This document shows, piece by piece, positions 1 through 5,683 of a stretch of 7,245 nucleotides of DNA; position 1 is the stretch's first letter, and each line of letters begins with the position of its first letter. A program made the translations under genes and the position numbers. Under the pieces are notes generated by a model. That model was not told the DNA's origin. It was given only the letters and a program-made list of their open reading frames with translations, and made no database searches. The DNA comes from Ignavibacteriales bacterium (GTDB lineage Bacteria; Bacteroidota; Ignavibacteria; Ignavibacteriales; Ignavibacteriaceae). The stretch spans positions 1-7,245 of the forward strand of contig DAIERC010000421.1 of assembly GCA_027347125.1 (NCBI GenBank), given 5' to 3'.

Positions 1-1266
1 ATTCCGGAATGGAATGACCTTGTCTACAGAGGCCATATGAAAGACGCGCTGGATAATCTTCATTCGACAAATAACTTCCCGGAATTTACAAGCAGGTTAT
101 GCCCGGCTCCATGCGAAACAGCTTGTACTCTCGGTATAAACGAACAGCCGGTTTCAATTAAAGCAATTGAGCGCACAATAATAGATAAAGGCTTTGAGGA
201 CGGATGGGTGAAACCCAGGATGCCTCACGTGCTTAGCGGAAAGTCGGTTGCCATTGTTGGTTCGGGACCTGCAGGGCTTGCAGCCGCGCAGCAATTGGTT
301 CGCGCCGGCCATCATGTTACCGTGTTTGAAAAGAACGACAGGGTTGGCGGTTTGCTGCGCTACGGTATACCGGATTTCAAACTTGAAAAAAATATTATCG
401 ATAGAAGAATTCAGCAAATGGCAATTGAGGGAGTTGAATTTAAAACAGGCGTTAACGTAGGAGTTGATATTTCCGCAAAAGATTTAATTAACCAATACAA
501 CGCCGTTGTTTTAGCAGGCGGTTCCGAAAAACCGAGGGATATACAAATTCCGGGTAGAGAGTTAAATGGAATTTATTTTGCGATGGAGTTTTTAACAAGG
601 CAAAATAAAGTTGTTGCCGGCGATAAAGTTGCCGATTATATTTCCGCCGAAGGGAAAAAGGTTGTTGTTATCGGCGGCGGTGATACGGGGTCTGATTGCG
701 TCGGTACATCAAACAGGCTGGGAGCAAAATCGGTAACCCAAATTGAAATTCTGCCTCAGCCTCCTGTCGACCGACCTGAGAGCACACCGTGGCCTTACTG
801 GCCGATGATATTGCGTACTTCTTCGAGTCATGAAGAAGGTGCTGAAAGAAAATGGAGTATAAACACAAAGTCATTTAAAGGAAACAATAAAGGTGAATTA
901 ACAGCTTTAGTATGCAACGAAGTTAAATTTGAAAACGGGAAGTTTGTTGATTTACCAAATACGGAATTTGAAATTCCTGCCGAGCTTGTCTTAATAGCCG
1001 CAGGCTTTGTTCACCCTGTACATAACGGGATGATAAATGAGCTTGTTGAAATGGGGATGGAACTGGACGCGCGGGGAAATGTTAAAGCCGAATTCGGGTT
1101 GTCCGATGAAGCTCATGCTACAACGTTAAACAAAGTTTTTGCATGCGGCGATATGAGACGGGGACAGTCACTTATAGTTTGGGCTATTGCCGAAGGTAGA
1201 AAGTGCGCCGTTGCTGTTCATAAAGCTTTAATGCAGGAAAACACCGTTGCGGAAGTTGTTGCTTAA
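1..1266 (+). CDS. gltD: Glutamate synthase (NADPH) small subunit, 5'-truncated by the window edge
   Basis: This is the beta subunit of glutamate synthase (GOGAT). It takes electrons from NAD(P)H through FAD and passes them via 4Fe-4S clusters to the large subunit GltB, which makes two glutamates from glutamine and 2-oxoglutarate in the cytoplasm. The frame is open from base 1 (Ile-Pro-Glu-Trp-Asn-Asp-Leu-Val-Tyr), a conserved GltD stretch, so the Met at base 37 is internal. About 60-70 N-terminal residues, including the first cysteine cluster, lie upstream. In window numbering (421 residues visible) I see the second cysteine cluster CPAPCETAC (residues 34-42), an FAD-binding GSGPAG Rossmann motif (87-92) followed by GGLLRYGIPDFKL, an NADPH-binding GGGDTG motif (225-230), and the C-terminal FAD signature ACGDMRRGQSLIVWAI (381-396). 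All expected motifs are intact. gltB is expected upstream, outside the window. A terminator 56 bases after the stop ends the unit. Confidence 0.96.
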   Translation: MPEWNDLVYRGHMKDALDNLHSTNNFPEFTSRLCPAPCETACTLGINEQPVSIKAIERTIIDKGFEDGWVKPRMPHVLSGKSVAIVGSGPAGLAAAQQLVRAGHHVTVFEKNDRVGGLLRYGIPDFKLEKNIIDRRIQQMAIEGVEFKTGVNVGVDISAKDLINQYNAVVLAGGSEKPRDIQIPGRELNGIYFAMEFLTRQNKVVAGDKVADYISAEGKKVVVIGGGDTGSDCVGTSNRLGAKSVTQIEILPQPPVDRPESTPWPYWPMILRTSSSHEEGAERKWSINTKSFKGNNKGELTALVCNEVKFENGKFVDLPNTEFEIPAELVLIAAGFVHPVHNGMINELVEMGMELDARGNVKAEFGLSDEAHATTLNKVFACGDMRRGQSLIVWAIAEGRKCAVAVHKALMQENTVAEVVA

Positions 1267-1321
1267 CTAAAATATTTCGAACAGTGTTTGCTGTTTTGTG
1301 GCGGAATTATTTTTTAATTTC

Positions 1322-1370
1322 AAGGAGAGTTCAAATGAGTTATAAAATTTTTAATAGAACTCTCCTTTTA
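1322..1370 (+). terminator. Rho-independent terminator after gltD
   Basis: A perfect 11-bp stem, AAGGAGAGTTC (1322-1332) with GAACTCTCCTT (1357-1367), encloses a 24-base AT-rich loop and runs into a short T tract (1365-1369). It lies 56 bases past the gltD stop. The loop is long and the T tract short, so termination may be only moderately efficient. The left arm contains a decoy AAGGAG followed by an ATG at 1335. Confidence 0.75.
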
Positions 1371-1485
1371 GTTGAAACATTTATAAGTTTCCTATACTAT
1401 AAATATTAAATTTTTCTGAATACGAAAAATTGAAATAAAATCCTCTCACTCTGCCTTTCCAATGTAATTTTTACCTTCATAATTA

Positions 1486-1508
1486 AAAAACTGCCGTGTA
1501 AAAACTGC
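1486..1508. repeat. Direct repeat AAAAACTGC, two copies
   Basis: AAAAACTGC occurs at 1486-1494 and again at 1500-1508, 14 bases start to start. The function is unknown, and it may be chance in A-rich DNA. Confidence 0.4.
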
Positions 1509-1533
1509 TTAAAAAATGTATTCATTTTTTAGC
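1507..1533. repeat. Imperfect inverted repeat (AT-rich hairpin)
   Basis: GCTTAAAAAATG (1507-1518) faces CATTTTTTAGC (1523-1533) across a 4-base loop, with one unpaired T at 1509 or 1510. The stem is mostly A-T pairs and is not followed by a T tract on the + strand, so it is not a standard terminator. It could be a regulatory palindrome or chance. Confidence 0.5.
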
Positions 1534-1543
1534 TGCGCACCAA

Positions 1544-1561
1544 CATAAAATTTGTTTTATG
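1544..1561. repeat. Perfect inverted repeat CATAAAA/TTTTATG
   Basis: CATAAAA (1544-1550) and TTTTATG (1555-1561) are perfect 7-base inverted arms around TTTG. CATAA-type words recur at 1564 (TATAAAA), 1579, 1612, 1633 and 1648. Confidence 0.5.
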
Positions 1562-1590
1562 CGTATAAAACGATTCCGCATAAAATGCTG

Positions 1591-1703
1591 CCTGGCAGCA
1601 AAGTAACCAGGCATAAATCTTAATTATCCAGGCATAATTAGTTTGCGCATAACGTTAAAAATTGTTGATTTAAGATATAAATGCCGTTTGATTGCCCTGG
1701 CAT
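1591..1703 (+). repeat. Four same-orientation copies of CCWGGCA around the promoter
   Basis: CCTGGCAG (1591-1598), CCAGGCAT (1607-1614), CCAGGCAT (1628-1635) and CCTGGCAT (1696-1703) are four direct copies of CCWGGCAK. The middle two extend to the identical 10-mer CCAGGCATAA and are 21 bases apart, about two helical turns. The last copy lies inside the spacer of the predicted promoter. The first copy is part of TGCCTGG (1589-1595), which is the exact inverse of CCAGGCA at 1607-1613 and at 1628-1634. The arrangement resembles binding sites for a transcription factor. The regulator is unknown and this reading is an inference. Confidence 0.5.
1621..1640. repeat. Perfect inverted repeat TAATTAT/ATAATTA
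   Basis: Seven-base perfect arms (1621-1627 and 1634-1640) flank CCAGGC, so the second CCAGGCATAA copy sits at the centre of a palindrome. It could be a dimeric regulator site. Confidence 0.5.
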
Positions 1704-1716
1704 GATTTTGTATAAC
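1688..1716 (+). promoter_or_regulatory. Sigma70-like promoter for the secreted T9SS cargo gene
   Basis: TTGATT (1688-1693; 4 of 6 matches to TTGACA) and TATAAC (1711-1716; 5 of 6 matches to TATAAT) are separated by exactly 17 bases. Transcription would start near 1723, giving a leader of roughly 57 bases before the ATG at 1781. The spacer contains CCTGGCAT, a copy of the repeat found upstream. Members of the Bacteroidetes proper use a different promoter consensus, so how well this element works depends on the host sigma factor. Confidence 0.5.
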
Positions 1717-1769
1717 ATAAAGTTAAAACTTGTGTTGGAATTATTTAGCAATCTAAAAATAAAATAATA

Positions 1770-1774
1770 AAGGA
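1770..1774 (+). promoter_or_regulatory. Ribosome binding site AAGGA of the T9SS cargo gene
   Basis: AAGGA lies 6 bases before the ATG at 1781 and supports that start, which is followed directly by a signal peptide. Confidence 0.65.
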
Positions 1775-1780
1775 TGAGTC

Positions 1781-3649
1781 ATGAAAAAAATTATTCTATT
1801 TGTAGTTTTATTGGTGTCGGCATTGGGGATGACGATAAATGCTCAGCCTTCTGCACCAACTAATCTTACTGCCACTCAAGCTACCTGGGAAAATTATTTA
1901 TTCATCAAATTGGATTGGCAGGCGGCCAACGGTAATTTTAGAGACAGAGTATTCTTTAACGTTTACAGAAAAGAAGTCGGAAACGAGGATAGCAGCGGAT
2001 TTGAAAAAAGATATTCCCGCATACCGATGAATTCCTGGAGCGATAAAGATGTGCACAGAGGTGAAACTTATACTTATTACGTTACCGCAGTTAACGCAAA
2101 CGGTGAAAGCGCCGCATCTGATACAGTACAGATTACTCTTGATTCCGTTGCGGCAAAAGCAACAATAACCGGCGTATTAAAAAGTTCGGTTGACGGCAGC
2201 GTTATAGCTGGCGGCAGAGTTTCTTTAATACCTGTATTCGGCTGGGGATTAAGAAATACCATCACCGATTCTACCGGAAGTTTTTCATTTAACGCAAATG
2301 CCGGAACATATATTTTATTGGCGTCTGCACCGGGATTTCTTGCGGAATATTATGATAATGTATTCGATATTTTTAACGCCTCAAAAATTGTACTTAACGC
2401 AGGCGACAGTTTAAATATTGATGTATCCCTTCAATCGCGCACGGCGCCTAAAAAATTTATGTTAAGCGGAACCGTAAAAGATTCTTTAGATAACCCTGTT
2501 GAAGCGAGGATAGAAGTTTACAGTGTTATTCACAACGCTTTTAGTTATAAATATTTCAATACAGAAACAGACAGTTCAGGCAATTATTCCGTTCCGGTAA
2601 GAGAAGGTGATACGGTTGTTGTGTTCGCCCATTCAAAAGACAAAGAATATATCTCTCAATTTTACAATAACAAAACAAACTTTTTAGACGCCGACAGAAT
2701 CGGGATCAGCGGCGATGTTTCGAATATTAATTTTGTTCTTCAGCATAAACCGGTTTACAATAACGGCATTAGCGGTACTGTAGTTAATTCAAATAACCTG
2801 GCCGTAACATCGCTTGTATTTGCAATAAAACTAGACGATAAGGATATTCATCACGGAAGGCATACAACCCTAACCGATTCTCTCGGTGCATATAGTTTTA
2901 CCAACCTGGAACCGGGCAATTATATTTTGATGGCAATTCCGCAGGGCGGATACAAGCCTACCTTCTTTAAATACGATGGTTCGCAAACATTGCGCTGGAA
3001 AGATGCCGACTCCGTTGTTATAACTTCAACGTCAACGGTTAGCGGTATAAACTTTACTGTTCTTACCGAATCAGATTCTGGTGCAGCAACAATTAGCGGG
3101 CATGTGAAAGATCAGAACGGCAATCCAATGGTTGGGGCTATGGTTTTTGCTACTGACGACAACCAGCAGACTTATTCATTCGGTATTACAAATCAATATG
3201 GCCAGTATACAATTAGCGGATTAATTCCAGGTAACTATTCCGTTTCGTCGGATTTGTACGGATATACATCTACCGGCACCAGCACTACAACGCTTGATTA
3301 TTCAACTTCATACACCGCAAGCGCTTCATTTACATTAGCTCCGGAAAATGTAACATCAGTAGAGAGCAGTAATAATAATGTTGTCAAAACTTTTGAGTTA
3401 GCTCAAAATTATCCTAACCCGTTTAACCCGACTACAAATATCAGCTACAGCATTCCTTATTCCAGCAAAGTGGTACTAAAAATATTTAACATCTTAGGAA
3501 AAGAAGTGGCTACTTTGGTTAATTCGGAACAAACGTCCGGTAACCACATTGTAGTATTCGACGGAAGCAAACTTGCAAGCGGAGTTTATTTCTATCAGAT
3601 TAACGCCGGAAACTTTGTAGCTACCAAAAAATTAATTCTAATGAAATAA
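1781..3649 (+). CDS. Secreted multidomain protein: fibronectin III-like, carboxypeptidase-regulatory-like repeats, T9SS type A sorting domain
   Basis: This is an exported protein of 622 residues, probably cell-surface or extracellular; no enzymatic domain is visible. Residues 1-21 form a Sec signal peptide (MKK, hydrophobic core, cleavage after Ile-Asn-Ala). Residues about 22-122 read as a fibronectin type III-like domain (SAPTNLTATQ start, ETYTYYVTAVNANGES near the end). Four beta-sandwich modules of the CarboxypepD_reg type follow, at about 127-221, 225-322, 328-428 and 435-522, each opening with an (I/L)(S/T)G.V motif and carrying a TD(S)xGxY/FS or NQYGQY turn. The last about 85 residues are a type A T9SS sorting domain: FELAQNYPNPFNPTTNISYS at 538-557, an ILGKEVATLV strand, SGVYFYQINAG, and the terminal KKLILMK. 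The T9SS removes this tail on export or surface attachment. Modules of this kind bind sugars or act as spacers in other proteins, but the ligand here is unknown. The gene is probably monocistronic, with its own promoter and terminator. Confidence 0.9.
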   Translation: MKKIILFVVLLVSALGMTINAQPSAPTNLTATQATWENYLFIKLDWQAANGNFRDRVFFNVYRKEVGNEDSSGFEKRYSRIPMNSWSDKDVHRGETYTYYVTAVNANGESAASDTVQITLDSVAAKATITGVLKSSVDGSVIAGGRVSLIPVFGWGLRNTITDSTGSFSFNANAGTYILLASAPGFLAEYYDNVFDIFNASKIVLNAGDSLNIDVSLQSRTAPKKFMLSGTVKDSLDNPVEARIEVYSVIHNAFSYKYFNTETDSSGNYSVPVREGDTVVVFAHSKDKEYISQFYNNKTNFLDADRIGISGDVSNINFVLQHKPVYNNGISGTVVNSNNLAVTSLVFAIKLDDKDIHHGRHTTLTDSLGAYSFTNLEPGNYILMAIPQGGYKPTFFKYDGSQTLRWKDADSVVITSTSTVSGINFTVLTESDSGAATISGHVKDQNGNPMVGAMVFATDDNQQTYSFGITNQYGQYTISGLIPGNYSVSSDLYGYTSTGTSTTTLDYSTSYTASASFTLAPENVTSVESSNNNVVKTFELAQNYPNPFNPTTNISYSIPYSSKVVLKIFNILGKEVATLVNSEQTSGNHIVVFDGSKLASGVYFYQINAGNFVATKKLILMK

Positions 3650-3669
3650 TTTTCCCTCACTCCATAAAT

Positions 3670-3711
3670 AAACTAAAGAGCCGTCTGAACTTGGGCGGCT
3701 TCTTTAGTTTT
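3670..3711 (+). terminator. Rho-independent terminator after the T9SS cargo gene
   Basis: AACTAAAGAGCCG (3671-3683) pairs with CGGCTTCTTTAGTT (3696-3709), with one bulged T near 3701. Further pairs at both ends (A3670-T3710; TCT with GGG) leave a 6-base loop. The right arm ends in a T run (3708-3711). This is the strongest hairpin in the window, 20 bases past the stop. Confidence 0.88.
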
Positions 3712-3851
3712 AAAATGAAAATTAATCGGTAAAAAAATATTAAAGTCTTAATTATTCTGTATACTTATTCCAATTCATTAATCCTCCACACAAATTATTA
3801 CGTAAATTTTATTAAATTTGTTCCGCTAAATAAACAGTGAAGATAAAATAA

Positions 3852-3856
3852 AAAGG
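3852..3856 (+). promoter_or_regulatory. Ribosome binding site of the DAHP synthase gene
   Basis: AAAGG lies 8 bases before the ATG at 3865. A nearby ATG at 3860 is out of frame. The rest of the 3712-3864 gap is AT-rich, and I found no convincing promoter in it. Confidence 0.5.
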
Positions 3857-3864
3857 TTGATGAG

Positions 3865-4989
3865 ATGATTGTTATTCTCAATCCGAATACGGATGAAAGT
3901 TCTGAAGAGTTTAAAGAAACGTGGGATTATTTAAATAGCCTGGAAAACATTAGAACACAAAAACATATTGTTCAGGGAAAATTTCAGAGTTTAACGGAGA
4001 TATACTTGTTCGGCGATACTGCGGCGCTTAGCAAAGAAGCGATTGAAGTATTGCCTGCGGTTGACAGAGTTGTAAGAATTTCGCAGGAGTACCGCATACT
4101 GGGGCGGCATAAAGATAACAAACTGTCTACTGGTTTCAATTACAACGGCGTCCACTTTGACCAGGATAATCTGAATATATTTGCCGGGCTTTGCGCCGTA
4201 GACAACAAAGAGCATGTGGAAAAGATGATGAAAGCTCTTAAAGAAAACGGCCAGGTTTGTACAAGAATGGGCGCTTATAAGCCGCGTACAAATCCTTACT
4301 CGTTTCAAGGACACGGCAAAACCTGTCTGCCATACGTATTTGAGCTTGCCGGGAAGTACTCCATAAAAGTAATAGCGATGGAAATTACACACGAAAGCCA
4401 CGTTGATGAAATTGATAATGCGCTTGAAAAAATGGGGCGCCCGACCGGTGTTATGCTTCAAATAGGAACAAGAAACATTCAGAATTTTGAGCTTCTAAAA
4501 GTAATAGGGCGTCAAAATGAATATCCCGTTTTGTTAAAAAGAGGATTCGGAATTACACTAAACGAATCGTTGAACGCCGCCGAATATTTGGCAAGCGAAG
4601 GCAACGCGAATGTTGTTTTTTGCCTGAGAGGAATGAAAACTTCGTTCTCAGAGCCGCACCGGAACATGGTTGATTTCAGCGTTGTGCCTGCTATAAAAAG
4701 GCTTACAAGAATGCCGGTTTGCATAGACCCATCACACTCGGTAGGTTCAAGGGAAGCAGATCCTAAAGGAATTCTTGATGTCTTTCACGCAACGGCGCAG
4801 GGAGTTATTGCCGGTGCTAATATGGTGCTGGTAGATTTTCATCCCAACCCTGTAAAGGCTTTAGTTGATGGCCCACAGGCCTTGTTGTTGGAAGAATTAC
4901 CAAGATTTTTGGAAGATGTTCAAATTGCCAGGGAAGCGTATGAAAAAAGAGTTAAACTTCTGGATAAATACAAAGTAAAATCGGTTTAA
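3865..4989 (+). CDS. aroF: 3-deoxy-7-phosphoheptulonate (DAHP) synthase, type I-beta (KDO8P-synthase-like)
   Basis: This cytoplasmic enzyme condenses phosphoenolpyruvate and erythrose 4-phosphate into DAHP, the first step of the shikimate pathway to aromatic amino acids. At 374 residues it is somewhat longer than the roughly 340-residue Thermotoga-type enzymes. Residues 1 to about 85 form an N-terminal ferredoxin-like regulatory domain (start MIVILNP, end VDRVVRISQEYRILGRH), as in Thermotoga maritima DAHP synthase, so feedback control by aromatic amino acids is plausible. The TIM barrel follows, with AGLCAV (Cys110, metal ligand), GAYKPRTNPYSFQG (136-149), QIGTRNIQNF (199-208), LLKRGF (223-228), DPSHS (288-292; His291, metal ligand) and KALVDGPQAL (331-340; Asp335, metal ligand). 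Two differences from the family stand out. The usual AGPC is AGLC, and the conserved Glu metal ligand in the E-V-H-P motif is Asp324 (VDFHP). There are also about 8 extra residues at 173-198 relative to T. maritima. Intact reading and motifs argue for a working enzyme. The symbol is used loosely, because naming varies for this class. Confidence 0.88.
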   Translation: MIVILNPNTDESSEEFKETWDYLNSLENIRTQKHIVQGKFQSLTEIYLFGDTAALSKEAIEVLPAVDRVVRISQEYRILGRHKDNKLSTGFNYNGVHFDQDNLNIFAGLCAVDNKEHVEKMMKALKENGQVCTRMGAYKPRTNPYSFQGHGKTCLPYVFELAGKYSIKVIAMEITHESHVDEIDNALEKMGRPTGVMLQIGTRNIQNFELLKVIGRQNEYPVLLKRGFGITLNESLNAAEYLASEGNANVVFCLRGMKTSFSEPHRNMVDFSVVPAIKRLTRMPVCIDPSHSVGSREADPKGILDVFHATAQGVIAGANMVLVDFHPNPVKALVDGPQALLLEELPRFLEDVQIAREAYEKRVKLLDKYKVKSV

Positions 4990-5009
4990 AATTTTGTTTT
5001 AATTATTTT

Positions 5010-5050
5010 ACCTTTCATTTTGTTATGCAAAAAGAATGAAAGGTTTTTTA
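5010..5050 (+). terminator. Rho-independent terminator after the DAHP synthase gene
   Basis: A perfect 10-bp stem, ACCTTTCATT (5010-5019) with AATGAAAGGT (5035-5044), has a 15-base loop and runs into six T residues (5044-5049). It lies 20 bases past the stop. The remaining gap to 5120 is AT-rich with no clear promoter. Confidence 0.85.
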
Positions 5051-5120
5051 TTTTAAAGTGAATCCTTTTTCATCCGGCTTAATCTAATTTTTAAGTTTAT
5101 TATAAAAATTTGAAAATAGC

Positions 5121-5125
5121 GGAGG
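5121..5125 (+). promoter_or_regulatory. Strong ribosome binding site GGAGG that fixes a TTG start
   Basis: GGAGG lies 6 bases before TTG at 5132. It is the best Shine-Dalgarno sequence in the window. Together with the signal peptide that begins right after the TTG, it supports this non-ATG start over a later Met. Confidence 0.8.
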
Positions 5126-5131
5126 CAAAAA

Positions 5132-5581
5132 TTGAAAAAAGCATTTGCTTTATTAGTGGTTATCGTCATGTTGGGTTCATGGGGATGCAGCAATCATGCA
5201 AAATCAAATGACCTTACGTGGTACGATAACCTGGAAACAGCCGAGCAGGTTGCACAAAAAGACGGGAGACCGATTCTAGTAAACTTTACCGGTTCCGACT
5301 GGTGCGTATGGTGCAAAAAATTAAATGCGGAAGTATTTTCCCAAGATGATTTTATAAATTATGCGAAAAATAATTTAGTGCTTGTAAAAATAGATTTCCC
5401 CGAGAACATTCCTCAGACGCAGGCAACAAAATATTATAATGACCAACTGGCACAGCAGTTTGATGTTAAGGGTTATCCCACGATAATCTTATTGAAGAGC
5501 GACGGTACACCTATTGCCGCAACAGGCTATCAAGAGGGCGGCGCTGCTGCTTACGTTCAACATCTCCAATCATTGCTCTAA
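5132..5581 (+). CDS. Exported thioredoxin-fold protein (CVWC active site), probable lipoprotein, TTG start
   Basis: This is a small (149-residue) thioredoxin-family protein of the DUF255/Thioredoxin_7-like kind, likely acting on disulfides outside the cytoplasm. Residues 1-18 are a signal sequence (MKK plus the core AFALLVVIVMLG). Cys19 in SWGC is a possible lipidation site, but the lipobox is poor, with Ser at -3 and Trp at -2. The thioredoxin fold follows: RPILVNFTGSDWCVWCKKL with Cys58 and Cys61 as the redox pair, then a strand VLVKIDF and the cis-proline loop GYPTIIL (Pro116). All catalytic parts are present. The C-x-x-C dipeptide is Val-Trp rather than the common Gly-Trp or Gly-Pro. Start: TTG at 5132, chosen for the GGAGG upstream; no ATG lies nearby in frame upstream. 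Terminators on both sides suggest a single-gene transcript. Partner and substrate are unknown; reductase, isomerase and oxidative-stress roles are all possible. Confidence 0.85.
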   Translation: MKKAFALLVVIVMLGSWGCSNHAKSNDLTWYDNLETAEQVAQKDGRPILVNFTGSDWCVWCKKLNAEVFSQDDFINYAKNNLVLVKIDFPENIPQTQATKYYNDQLAQQFDVKGYPTIILLKSDGTPIAATGYQEGGAAAYVQHLQSLL

Positions 5582-5594
5582 TTCTTCATAAAAA

Positions 5595-5633
5595 AATAAT
5601 GGGAGTTCTATAAAAGAACTCCTTTCATTATTT
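5595..5633 (+). terminator. Rho-independent terminator after the thioredoxin-like gene
   Basis: GGAGTTCT (5602-5609) pairs with AGAACTCC (5615-5622) around a 5-base loop. After a 3-base bulge on the right arm the stem continues with AATAAT (5595-5600) against ATTATT (5627-5632). The tail is T-rich but interrupted (TTT at 5623-5625 and 5631-5633). The core resembles the terminator after gltD. Confidence 0.75.
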
Positions 5634-5673
5634 CTCCGTAATTTATTATGTTAATACCTGTTTAAAATATATT

Positions 5674-5678
5674 AGGGG
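5674..5678 (+). promoter_or_regulatory. Ribosome binding site of the M28 peptidase gene
   Basis: AGGGG lies 5 bases before the ATG at 5684. The signal peptide follows immediately, supporting this start. Confidence 0.55.
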
Positions 5679-5683
5679 TTATA

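Larger units (their letters stand above)
1371..1687. other. Non-coding gap upstream of the T9SS cargo gene, rich in small repeats
   Basis: This is the main part of the 514-base gap between gltD and the secreted-protein gene. I see no convincing coding sequence, tRNA or known riboswitch. The stretch 1371-1485 is plain AT-rich DNA with nothing recognisable. From 1486 onward there is a dense run of direct and inverted repeats, listed separately. The density of short symmetries over about 200 bases just upstream of a promoter suggests a protein-binding regulatory region, but AT-rich DNA produces chance symmetries easily and no regulator can be named. Confidence 0.6.

Noticed and set aside
154..417. 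Minus-strand 87-codon open frame inside gltD, and similar minus-strand frames inside the DAHP synthase (3991-4461, 4512-4724) and peptidase genes (6085-6270, 6322-6549).
   Set aside because: They lie wholly within well-supported genes, lack recognisable domains and start signals, and are explained as shadow frames.
1322..1409. A 24-codon open frame at 1335-1409 preceded by AAGGAGAG, looking like a small gene after gltD.
   Set aside because: The apparent ribosome binding site is the left arm of the gltD terminator and the ATG lies in its loop. The peptide matches nothing I recognise.
1507..1533. AT-rich hairpin as a second terminator for gltD.
   Set aside because: The stem is almost entirely A-T pairs, it lies about 240 bases past the stop, and no T tract follows the right arm.
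1640..1662. TGCGCATAACGTTAAAA as part of an integron attC site.
   Set aside because: The required core words (RYYYAAC and GTTRRRY) are not met in suitable pairs, and there is no cassette structure or integrase.
1697..1713. CTGGCATGATTTTGTAT as a sigma54 (-24/-12) promoter.
   Set aside because: The GG is followed by GT rather than GC at a spacing one base short of the required one, and a better sigma70-like pair overlaps the same stretch.
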